NCBI RefSeq assembly: GCF_024256385.1
Contig: NZ_JAMLFW010000001.1
Coordinates: forward strand, 1,550,001-1,614,000
Source: Anatilimnocola floriformis
GTDB taxonomy: Bacteria > Planctomycetota > Planctomycetia > Pirellulales > Pirellulaceae
DNA: 64,000 nt
Reading direction: 5' to 3'
The first letter of the stretch is position 1, and each line of letters begins with the position of its first letter. Under the pieces are notes generated by a model. The model searched no databases, had not been told where the DNA came from, and worked only from the letters and a program-made list of their open reading frames with translations. Shown piece after piece: positions 1-10,399 of the stretch. The translations under genes and the position numbers were made by a program.

Positions 1-708
1 AGAGCTCGCGGATTGCAGTTCAAAAAGTCGTCGCTCTCGAGGCCGTCGAAACGCATCGGGCCGTTGAACGGAAAGTCGAGTTCGTCATCGTCCATCACAT
101 GGAAAACCAGAACGTCGTGCCCACGCTGCCGCAGCATCCGCAGACCTTTGATCAAACCAGGCCGATCGGCGAGCAGGTCGGAAACGAGCACCACCATGCC
201 GCGCCGCGGCAAGGTTTCGGCTGCGGCCCGCAGCACGGCATACATGTCGGTCTTATCAGTTTGCGGCTGGGCGCCCAGGGCGGCGGTGATCGACAGAATG
301 TGATTGTGCTGCGAACGATTCGGCACGGTCATGCGGACGCGATCGTCGAACGTGACGCAGCCGACAGAATCCTGCTGCCGCAGAATGAGATAGCCAAGCG
401 TGGCAGCGAGCGTCGCCGCATATTCGAACTTGTTAAACACGCCGTTGCCGTAGGTCATGCTCTTCGAGATATCGACGAGCAGGTTGCAGCGGAGGTTTGT
501 TTCTTCTTCAAACTGCTTAATGTAGAGACGGTCTTGCCGCGCCCAGACTTTCCAGTCGACGTGGCGGAGATCGTCGCCGATCACGTATTCGCGATGCTGC
601 AGAAACTCGACCGATTGCCCAAAGTAAGGACTGCGGTGCATACCCGAAAGAAATCCTTCGACGATGTGCCGCGCCCGTACTTCCAACCGAGAGATCCGCT
701 TGATCGCC

Positions 709-1779
<1,071 letters not shown>

Positions 1780-2066
1780 GGAATCTGGCTATCCGTAATA
1801 AGGGCAGGCTGATGTCGGTCGGGAGCAGGTCGTCGGCAGCCGCAGGCGAGAGAGGGCGAGCGGTGCTGCTGATCTAAGCCTAATTCCCGGAATGTGTTGT
1901 GGAAGTTTGCTGGGAGGAGATTACCGGTTATGCAGGTGGTTGGAGTGTGGGATTTGCCGGGACATACCCTGTCCCTGGGTTAGTGTAGCCGGATCGCCCG
2001 AAAGTTCATCCTAATTTAACACGTTTACCGATTGCGCGGTTCCGCGTTGTGGCCGGTGCCGGGCGA

Positions 2067-2840
2067 TTATCGTTTCGCGCCAAAGCGGAAGCCGCCGTTG
2101 AGGTCGATGACCTGACCGGTGATGAAGTCGGCCGCGGGAGAGGCGAGAAAAGTGACGGCTGCGGCGACATCGGCGGGGGTTCCCCAGCGCTCGCGCAGAG
2201 ATTCTAGTTTGGCCCGCTCCTGCCAGTAGTCGGAGCTCTGCTCGCCCCAAGCCGTACGGATCCAGCCGAGCGCGAGGCAATTCACGCGCACTTGCGGAGC
2301 CAGGGATTGAGCCAAGCTTCGCGTGAACGCGATCACGGCGCCTTTGATCGTGCCGAACATTTCGCCGGCGTCGCCGGCCATGCCTCGCTCGGCCTGATCC
2401 CAGCCGATGTTGAGAATCGAGCCGCTGCCGCGCTCGCGCATTCGTGGTCCGAGCAAACGAGATAAAGTCACGCAGCCGAGCACATCGACCTGCCACAGCT
2501 GCGCGAGTTTCTTTTCAAACGACCATTTCGCGGCATCGCCGGTCAGCACATCCGCGCCGGCGTTGTTCACCAGCAAATCGAGCTTTCCCTGCCACTGCCA
2601 GGCCGCGGCGGCAAGCTTTTCGATCGCTGCCGCATCGGCGAGATCGGCCTTAAGAATCGAAGCTTTTAGACCTAGTTGTTGGATTTCCGCGGCTAACTTT
2701 TCCAGCGATTCGAGATTGCGACATCCATGAACAATGACATCCGCGCCAGCCGTTGCCAAAGACAGCGCGATTGCTCGGCCGATGCCGCCGCTTGCGCCGG
2801 TGACGAGGGCTGTCTGGCCAGAAAGGTCAAGGGACGTCAT
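2067..2840 (-). CDS. SDR-family protein lacking the catalytic Ser and Tyr
   Basis: This is a 257-residue short-chain dehydrogenase/reductase-like protein. The start ATG (2838-2840, MTSLDLSGQ) was chosen because it directly precedes the TGASGGIGRA nucleotide-binding loop and overlaps the upstream gene's stop by 14 bases; the frame is open further upstream. NNAGA (residues 92-96) and the structural Asp of LKADLAD are present. The active site is not canonical: where classical members have NISS and YxxxK, this protein has NIGW (about residues 144-147) and FGTIK (Phe162, Lys166). Loss of both Ser and Tyr argues against normal oxidoreductase chemistry, although cofactor binding may survive. The C-terminal FITGQVIDLNGGF is typical of SDRs. 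Confidence 0.85.
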   Translation of the reverse strand: MTSLDLSGQTALVTGASGGIGRAIALSLATAGADVIVHGCRNLESLEKLAAEIQQLGLKASILKADLADAAAIEKLAAAAWQWQGKLDLLVNNAGADVLTGDAAKWSFEKKLAQLWQVDVLGCVTLSRLLGPRMRERGSGSILNIGWDQAERGMAGDAGEMFGTIKGAVIAFTRSLAQSLAPQVRVNCLALGWIRTAWGEQSSDYWQERAKLESLRERWGTPADVAAAVTFLASPAADFITGQVIDLNGGFRFGAKR

Positions 2841-4512
2841 AGCAGGCGACTTGTTTGCCATTGCGAATGAGCAGGCGGTTGCCGGCCAGGCAGAGGTTGT
2901 TCCAGGTGATTCCGGGGAGCGCTTCAATCTTGCCGAGCTCGCGGAATTTCTTGGGGTCGGCAGCGACGAGCATCAGTTCACCGTCCTCGCCCAACACCAG
3001 CAGTTTGTCTCCCGCCCCCAGCATCTGTCCATGGCCATAACGCCCGCCGCGCCATTTTTGTTTGCCGGTTTCCAAATCAACGCATTCCAAAATGCCATCG
3101 CTCAATGCATAAGCAAAACCATCGATCACTACCGCGTTGGTGAACTTGGTCTTGAGCACGCGGCGACTTTCCCAAATCGGCTCGGCCGAGCAACTCCCTT
3201 CCTCGCACTTGATTTGCAGCAGCGCGCCACCCGTGCCGTAGCTCTTGCTCACCAGCACGCGATCGCCCGGCAGCCGAATGCTCTGCGAGCAATTAGCATC
3301 GACGTTGCTGTGGCTGGGCCAATCGTGCTGCCACAATTCTTTGCCAGACGTCACGTCGTAGCCGGCGACTTTTTTCTCACTGACATACAATATCTGCTCT
3401 TCGCCGCCGAGCGTGGCGAGCACGGGAGACGCATAACTAACCTGATCATTGCCGGCTTCCCAGGCAACTTCGCCGGTTCGCTTGTGATAGGCAATCAGCG
3501 TACGCACGTTGCTGCCTTTGCCGCCTGCGGGAACGATCAGCAGGTCGCCGACAATGAGAGGCGAACCCGCTCGACCCCATTTCACCGCGGCTTCGCTGAG
3601 CGATTGCGACAGGCCGTAGCGCTCCAGTAAATCATCCTGCCAGACGAGTTTTCCCGTCGCGCCGTCGATACAACGCACCAGCCCGGTCGCTCCTTGCGCG
3701 AAGACCAGGCCGCCATCGATGACCGGGGTCGAGCGCGGGCCGAGTCCACCGATGGTCTCTTCGTGACGACCCGGCGCGGAGTGGTGCCACATCAGCTCAC
3801 CATCCGCGAGCGAATAGCACGTGACCCATTCGTCGCTGCCGCGCTGTTCGAGCGTCACCGCAAAGCCATTGCGGCAAGCGAATCCAGACCAACCAGGACC
3901 GATGTCGCGCCGCCAGATTTCCTTCGGCGGCGAGTCGTTCCAATCGTCCGCTAGTTTAGCGTCGGGCAAATAATTGGTCCGCTGCGGACCCAGGAACTGC
4001 GGAAAGTCGTTCGCCGTTTCGGTACGCAGATCAACGGTCGGCACTGCGGGAACAGCAGCGGCCGTTCCTTCCTTTTCCGCGCCTGCTGGCTGGGGCGCTT
4101 TCGCGGCAACCGGTTTGCCCGCGAGGGCAGCTTCATGCGCTCGACGCCAGCGAGGAACGAACGTCGGCTTCATGTAGCCATCGACGCCTTCGTAACGAAA
4201 CGTGGCCACGCCGATGATCGGCAGCAGCAGCGGAATGATGAAGCCAATACGCCGCGCCTGGAACGAAAAGCCGCTGAACCAGCAAAACCAAACGTACAAA
4301 CTGAAAGCAGCGATGCCGCACGAAAAGACAGTGCCGACATTGATGACCGCGCCGTCGAAAAAAGGAATCGTTTCGCCGATGGCAGTGGCGTCGAGTTGCA
4401 GGTAAATGGCCAGGGCCGTGAAGGACGCGGCAATCCCGCCGGCAATCAGTAGCGAGCGTCGCGGACGCCTGCTCGCGATCGGCGGAATGGTTGAATTGGA
4501 AGCAACGGACAT
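2827..4512 (-). CDS. membrane-anchored PQQ-type beta-propeller protein
   Basis: A protein of 561 residues with two parts. The N-terminal 110 residues carry about three transmembrane helices (LLIAGGIAASFTALAIYL, then VGTVFSCGIAAFSLYVWF and IGFIIPLLLPIIGVATF). After an Ala/Pro-rich linker, residues from about 165 form a PQQ-like propeller with repeated A/T-x-D/E-G-x-x-x-W blades such as ADGELMWHHS, ATGKLVWQDD, RTGEVAWEAG, TSGKELWQHD and ETGKQKWRGG. The ATG at 4510-4512 was chosen over a TTG at 4581 because AGGA lies 8 bases upstream and MSVASN leads into the first helix. Such propellers are common planctomycete proteins, often called BamB-like; a PQQ cofactor is not implied. It is 93 bases downstream of the HEAT-protein gene on the same strand. 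Confidence 0.88.
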   Translation of the reverse strand: MSVASNSTIPPIASRRPRRSLLIAGGIAASFTALAIYLQLDATAIGETIPFFDGAVINVGTVFSCGIAAFSLYVWFCWFSGFSFQARRIGFIIPLLLPIIGVATFRYEGVDGYMKPTFVPRWRRAHEAALAGKPVAAKAPQPAGAEKEGTAAAVPAVPTVDLRTETANDFPQFLGPQRTNYLPDAKLADDWNDSPPKEIWRRDIGPGWSGFACRNGFAVTLEQRGSDEWVTCYSLADGELMWHHSAPGRHEETIGGLGPRSTPVIDGGLVFAQGATGLVRCIDGATGKLVWQDDLLERYGLSQSLSEAAVKWGRAGSPLIVGDLLIVPAGGKGSNVRTLIAYHKRTGEVAWEAGNDQVSYASPVLATLGGEEQILYVSEKKVAGYDVTSGKELWQHDWPSHSNVDANCSQSIRLPGDRVLVSKSYGTGGALLQIKCEEGSCSAEPIWESRRVLKTKFTNAVVIDGFAYALSDGILECVDLETGKQKWRGGRYGHGQMLGAGDKLLVLGEDGELMLVAADPKKFRELGKIEALPGITWNNLCLAGNRLLIRNGKQVACYDVP

Positions 4513-4605
4513 CGGACGATTCCTGGCAAACGCGGGACCCAAGTTCCCAGCGGCATCCCGCCTGGTATGTTTCAACCGCAACGGTCGAGGCAGGATAACA
4601 GGCGG

Positions 4606-5724
4606 CTATTTCTTCGCTTCCATCCGCCGATACGCTTCCGCGGCGAGGTTCTTCACCTTGCTGCGATCGGATTTAATTCCCGTCGTTGGATCATCCAAAG
4701 GCGCCTCGGCCAGCTTCTTGAGTGCGGCGATAATCGGCGCCTTATCGGCTTGCGGATTTTGCTCGGTCAGCGTCACTGCGCCTTGAATGCCGGCCACGAG
4801 AACGGCGACGCGCTTGCGATCTTTGTCGGCGGCGTAGCGTTCGTCTTTGTCCGCATGAGGATTCACGGGCGAGAGCATTTCCTTCAGCACACGTAGCGCC
4901 GTTTCGTCACCTTGGCGACAAAGGCCCGTTGCCGCGTTGTAGCGAGCGGCCGCATAGCCGTCGCTGAGCATGATCGTCAGCCGCCGTTTGGCTTCTTCGC
5001 CGCCGATTACGCCGAGCGTGAAGGCAGCCACCGCTCGCACTTCGGACCGCGGACGGTACTCGCTTTCTTTGTCGGCAGGTCGCGACGTGGCAGTGTCGTC
5101 AGTCGAGCGCGAGGCCTCGAGGACGGCTTGCACCACTTTTTCATCTTTCCGCAATACTGCAGGCCCCACGTTTCGCGCGAGCGTGGCGAGACCTTCGAGG
5201 GCGGCCAGTCGGACTTCGACTTCCATGGGATCGTGTTCTTCGTTCGCGAGCTTGGCCAACAACGGCGCGGCATCAGGAATCGTGAAAGCCCCCAGCGCGC
5301 GGCAGAGAAACATCCGGCGTTCGATGCGGGCGCGATCCCCTTTGTCGCCACCACCTTTGAGCGGTTGCTTCAGATCGGCTTCGACGAGCGAAACGAGTTC
5401 GGACACGAGTTTGTCATCGCGGCGGAGTTCGTCGTACCGCGGATCAGGGCTGCGGAGGAGCTCAGCGAGCGTGTAGGCGCTTTGCCAGCTCACATCGGTG
5501 CCGCGGCAGAGTTCGTCAACTAGTTTCTTGGGATCGTCACGCCCCGCCTGCGCGAGCCAACTAAACGACAGCCAGAGGAGCACAACGATCGAGACAATGG
5601 CCACCGGAATGAGGAACAGCTGCATGATGAACGCGCCGGTGGGCGCTTCTACCGGTGGCAGATGCGGCTCGTAGGGGCGTTTGGCTTCGACCGGCTTCGG
5701 GTCAGCAGCATCGGGCGAAGACAT
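4606..5724 (-). CDS. HEAT-repeat protein with one membrane anchor
   Basis: A 372-residue protein with a Pro-rich cytoplasmic start (residues 1-30), one strong hydrophobic helix (IMQLFLIPVAIVSIVVLLWL, about 34-53) and a helical-repeat body. Repeat-like units include SWQSAYTLAELLRSPDPRYD, VEVRLAALEGLATLARN and VRAVAAFTLGVIGGEEAKRRL, characteristic of HEAT/PBS-lyase-type repeats. The ATG at 5722-5724 is the only sensible start. It heads the cluster HEAT protein / PQQ propeller / SDR-like on the minus strand and is separated by 102 bases from the divergent lipoate ligase-like gene. HEAT repeats bind proteins; no catalytic motif is visible and the role is unknown. Confidence 0.85.
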   Translation of the reverse strand: MSSPDAADPKPVEAKRPYEPHLPPVEAPTGAFIMQLFLIPVAIVSIVVLLWLSFSWLAQAGRDDPKKLVDELCRGTDVSWQSAYTLAELLRSPDPRYDELRRDDKLVSELVSLVEADLKQPLKGGGDKGDRARIERRMFLCRALGAFTIPDAAPLLAKLANEEHDPMEVEVRLAALEGLATLARNVGPAVLRKDEKVVQAVLEASRSTDDTATSRPADKESEYRPRSEVRAVAAFTLGVIGGEEAKRRLTIMLSDGYAAARYNAATGLCRQGDETALRVLKEMLSPVNPHADKDERYAADKDRKRVAVLVAGIQGAVTLTEQNPQADKAPIIAALKKLAEAPLDDPTTGIKSDRSKVKNLAAEAYRRMEAKK

Positions 5725-5826
5725 GCAAAGAACTCCAGCACAAACTCCGGGATCACAGCCATTTACAACGAGCGTCCCTTCAGTTTAGGCTCGCAGGCAG
5801 TTTTCTTGTAGGGGCCCATTGATCCA

Positions 5827-6546
5827 ATGCAACTGCTCGATCTAACCTTGCCAACCGCGGCCGAGAACCTGGCCCTCGACGAAGCGCTGCTGGAATCGGT
5901 CGACGACCAGCCCGGCGCTGCCGAATTGCTGCGGGTGTGGGAATGCCCGCAATGGGCCGTGGTGCTGGGACGATCGGGAAAAGTGGCCGAAGAGGTGTTT
6001 GAGTCGCGTGCGGGTGACGTGCCGATCTTGCGACGTACTTCGGGCGGTGGCACGGTGCTACTCGGGCCGGGCTGTTTGATGTATTCGCTGCGGCTGAGTT
6101 ACGAGCGTCGGCCTCATTTGCGGGCGCTCGATCAGGCTCATCATGAGGTTCTTACCACCCTCGCCGCCGCGCTGAACCGCAAACTGCCGGACGCGAATGT
6201 TCGCCCACGCGGCACCAGCGACCTGGCCATCGGCGAACGAAAATTTTCCGGCAACAGCCTTCGCTGCAAACGGAATTTTTTGCTCTATCACGGCACGCTG
6301 CTGTATGACTTTGACCTGAGTCGCATCGAATCTTTGTTGCGACCGCCGCCACGGCAACCGGAGTATCGCGAGGAGCGACCGCACCGTGATTTTGTGATGA
6401 ACCTGGCGTTGTCGGCGGGCGAACTGCGACAAGCCTTGATCGCGGCCTGGCAGGCGAATGAAATCCTTCAAGATTGGCCGCGGGAATTGACCGAGCGCTT
6501 GCTGCGGGAACGGTACGAGCAGCCGGCGTGGAACTTCGAGCGGTGA
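5827..6546 (+). CDS. lipoate--protein ligase family protein (LplA-like)
   Basis: A protein of 239 residues of the biotin/lipoate A/B ligase fold, shorter than E. coli LplA (about 337) and without an evident C-terminal accessory domain. It shows [10 protein letters not shown] near the start, the lipoyl-AMP loop [12 protein letters not shown] (70-80), the [19 protein letters not shown] segment containing the conserved lysine (Lys139), and [10 protein letters not shown]. It may ligate lipoate/octanoate or transfer octanoate; the sequence alone does not decide between ligase and LipM-like transferase. A Cys in the SLRCKRNF segment just after the lysine motif is a possible nucleophile. Next gene apt starts 50 bases on. 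Confidence 0.85.
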   Translation: MQLLDLTLPTAAENLALDEALLESVDDQPGAAELLRVWECPQWAVVLGRSGKVAEEVFESRAGDVPILRRTSGGGTVLLGPGCLMYSLRLSYERRPHLRALDQAHHEVLTTLAAALNRKLPDANVRPRGTSDLAIGERKFSGNSLRCKRNFLLYHGTLLYDFDLSRIESLLRPPPRQPEYREERPHRDFVMNLALSAGELRQALIAAWQANEILQDWPRELTERLLRERYEQPAWNFER

Positions 6547-6596
6547 TCGCCTATATTTGCCCCTTTCCACTCGTCTCCCGAACTATTAGACGCACC

Positions 6597-7121
<525 letters not shown>

Positions 7122-7155
7122 TTAGCTCTGCGCGTGGGTTACCGCGCGCAATTCG

Positions 7156-7635
7156 CTATGACGTTTTGAGAGAGTGCTTCGGCGAACACGGCAACAGCGC
7201 GTTCCCTTGGCGATCGAAAAAGCCTTCTTGGAAGACTTGAATCAGGCCGTCCGAATCTGCAGCAATTTGACCGCAAATCTGCTCGCAAATTCTGGCCAGC
7301 CGCCTGTTCGCTCTGCTTAGTGGCAGCGGAGTAATCGTCGTCAATTGCACCGATTGCCGAACGTGGGCGATGACATGCTCGACATGGGGGCCGCCCCATG
7401 CAATCAGCTGCGACTCCCAAATGCTTCCCTTGCAGGGGTACTCTTCGTCATCTGCAAAAATTCGCCGCACCAATACGATCGGAGTTGCGTCTATGAGCAG
7501 GCGCAACCGGCCATCGGCCGTGTGGAAATCATGAGTTAGCCCAGCGACTCTTGGCTGAATGCATTGCACAATCGCGGCCGGGTTCGGCACGGAAATTTGC
7601 TTGCCATGAACGGCATACCACGAGCGAAGTTTCAC
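7156..7635 (-). CDS. hypothetical protein, 159 aa
   Basis: I do not recognise this protein. It has no signal peptide or membrane helix and is mixed alpha/beta in composition, for example GRLRLLIDATPIVLVRRIF and GGPHVEHVIAHVRQSVQLTT. The start is GTG at 7633-7635, supported by a GGAG Shine-Dalgarno 8 bases upstream. The 37-base gap to the ceramidase-like gene on the same strand suggests an operon. Codon use is like the neighbours. I consider it a real gene because of the start signal, the position and the absence of a competing frame, but function is unknown. Confidence 0.6.
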   Translation of the reverse strand: MKLRSWYAVHGKQISVPNPAAIVQCIQPRVAGLTHDFHTADGRLRLLIDATPIVLVRRIFADDEEYPCKGSIWESQLIAWGGPHVEHVIAHVRQSVQLTTITPLPLSRANRRLARICEQICGQIAADSDGLIQVFQEGFFDRQGNALLPCSPKHSLKTS

Positions 7636-7672
7636 GTGGCTGTCTCCAAATACAATTTTGCTCGCCCTGTTT

Positions 7673-9154
7673 CTAGGACTCGGCCGAACGGGAAAGCAGT
7701 AGTCGGATCAGTTCGCCGCACGCGGCAACGATCTTCTCAAACGATCCCGGCGCCACGACCGCGATCGATTCCTGATACAAACCGCGACCGTAGGTTTCCT
7801 GCGGTACAACATACGACGGCCCCCAGCCATCGACCAACGTCAACACGATGATCGGCGTGCCCGGAAATCGGCTGCGCAGCTCCGTTTGCAACTGGCTGTA
7901 GAGTTCGCCGCGCACGCCGAGCCAGATGGCATCGCCGAGTCGCCAGGCGTGAATGACGTACGGATACTGCCCTGGCGGCAACTCATCCATACGCCGCAGC
8001 ATCCGCGTTTGCCGCTCAATTAACGCATGAGCGTCGCGAGCCGTTGCGTCGTCGCCAGCAGCGATGGCGGCTTCTTTGCGTTGGATCTGCTGCTCAAGAA
8101 TCGCAGATGCTTCCGCGCGCGATGGCCGATCCTGGCGATACTCGAGTTGCAGAACTTCCTGCCGTAGGCCGCTTGCTCGCAATTGCTCGAGTCGCTCCGT
8201 TCGCTGCTCATGCTCCCAAACTCCTAGTGTCGCGCCAGAAACCTTCGGACCGCGATAGACCAGGCTCGACAATGGCGGCGGCATGGCAGTGAGCGTTTCG
8301 AGAGCCGCGTAGCCGAGTTGCTTACCATTGCGATCGGCGACGGCGGGATCGCCAACAAAGCCATCGCGGGGCCCGAGCTCGGCGGAGGCTCCTTGCAAAA
8401 AGATGCAGGGCGGTGGCGACTCTCCAACGGCTGTTGTTTCTCGCTCGATAACTTCCCGTAGCGCGCCGAGGTAGTCAGGGCTGATGAGTTGATTGTCCCA
8501 GGCGAGCGTCGTGGGATGGCAAGCGTAGTTGACGATCGTGGCCAGCAGTCGGTCATGTTCCGTAACGCTGGTAATGCGAGCGACCAGCAGCGTGTCATCG
8601 GCGGGCACGCTTGGATTGAAGCCGCAGACAAACTGTTTTCGTTCCTCATCCCAAAAGTCGCGATTCGTCGCGAGGGAACAGCGGCCATAGCGGTACGTGA
8701 TCGTTGCCATGGTCAGATTGAACATGGCTTCATTCACCAGGTCCGCGCACTTGCCAGCCAAGTCGCGCAGATACGGCTCGATCAATTCGCCCCCGGGCAA
8801 CTCAGCGCGATCGAGGCTCATCAATCCCGCGCCGTGGGTATGCGTGAAGGTGATGAGAAGCTGATGCAGCGGTTCTCGCGCGCGACTGAGAATCGTTTCG
8901 CGCAGCAGTTTGATTTCGGTTTCGCCGAAGAGACAATGATCGAGCGAAAGAATGACGAGCGGTTGGGGTTCGTCGTCGCTGGCTTGCTTGGTTGGCAACA
9001 GGAAGAGCGCTGTCGCCGTCAGCGGCCGATGAATGCCGGCAGCACGGTCGTGAGTCGCCGCGCCCCACATGCGGTGATAAATGCCGACCGGCGGCGTGAT
9101 GTCGCAACGAGCCACGCCGACGGTGAGCAGTGACTGGGGAGTTTCGTGAATCAT
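7673..9154 (-). CDS. neutral/alkaline non-lysosomal ceramidase-like protein
   Basis: A 493-residue protein with the N-terminal domain of neutral ceramidases (pfam04734 type), common in planctomycetes in a form shorter than true ceramidases (about 650-700 residues). The start MIHETPQSLLTVGVARCDITPP at ATG 9152-9154 fits the family GxxxxDITPP opening; a longer frame exists upstream but adds Arg/Leu-rich sequence unlike the family. THTHGAG (near residue 121) and NYACHPTTLAWDN match the metal-binding His segments of the family. No signal peptide is seen, so the protein may be cytosolic. The substrate (ceramide or another amide lipid) is not established by sequence. Confidence 0.85.
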   Translation of the reverse strand: MIHETPQSLLTVGVARCDITPPVGIYHRMWGAATHDRAAGIHRPLTATALFLLPTKQASDDEPQPLVILSLDHCLFGETEIKLLRETILSRAREPLHQLLITFTHTHGAGLMSLDRAELPGGELIEPYLRDLAGKCADLVNEAMFNLTMATITYRYGRCSLATNRDFWDEERKQFVCGFNPSVPADDTLLVARITSVTEHDRLLATIVNYACHPTTLAWDNQLISPDYLGALREVIERETTAVGESPPPCIFLQGASAELGPRDGFVGDPAVADRNGKQLGYAALETLTAMPPPLSSLVYRGPKVSGATLGVWEHEQRTERLEQLRASGLRQEVLQLEYRQDRPSRAEASAILEQQIQRKEAAIAAGDDATARDAHALIERQTRMLRRMDELPPGQYPYVIHAWRLGDAIWLGVRGELYSQLQTELRSRFPGTPIIVLTLVDGWGPSYVVPQETYGRGLYQESIAVVAPGSFEKIVAACGELIRLLLSRSAES

Positions 9155-9169
9155 CCCCAGAGGATACAC

Positions 9170-9226
9170 AAGCCTGAATCGCAAGCGAAGGAGCGTTTGC
9201 GATTCCTTCACTTGCCCTTCAGGCTT
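9170..9226. repeat. two-tier palindrome between nrdB and the ceramidase-like gene
   Basis: The outer arms AAGCCTGAA (9170-9178) and TTCAGGCTT (9218-9226) are perfect inverted repeats. An inner pair TCGCAA (9179-9184) / TTGCGA (9197-9202) can extend the stem on one side. It fills most of the 84-base gap between nrdB (ending 9239) and the next minus-strand gene. AGCCTGAAG-type palindromes are, from memory, frequent in planctomycete intergenic DNA. It could act as a terminator or processing hairpin for nrdB, though there is no U-tract. Confidence 0.6.
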
Positions 9227-9238
9227 GCGAATTTACGA

Positions 9239-10303
<1,065 letters not shown>

Positions 10304-10339
10304 GAGTTTTGCTTTGAAGATTTTGAATTTCAGATTGTC

Positions 10340-10390
10340 GCCACCGGCTGAAGCCGGTGGCTAAGACGCATCCTTTCGCGGAGCGAAAGG
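10340..10390. repeat. two hairpins in the nrdA-nrdB intercistronic gap
   Basis: Two perfect palindromes occupy half of the 96 bases between the nrdA stop and the nrdB start. The first is GCCACCGGCT/AGCCGGTGGC (10340-10361), an almost uninterrupted 10-pair stem with a tiny loop. The second is CCTTTCGC (10372-10379) / GCGAAAGG (10383-10390). Neither is followed by a U-tract on the minus strand, so they are more likely RNA-processing or stability elements than terminators. Both resemble dispersed planctomycete intergenic palindromes. Confidence 0.7.
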
Positions 10391-10399
10391 GGACAGAGT

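Noticed and set aside
1959-1975. GGGACA/TGTCCC hairpin between the MoxR and SDR-like genes
   Set aside because: The stem is only 6 pairs with no U-tract on either strand; it is too weak to call a terminator.
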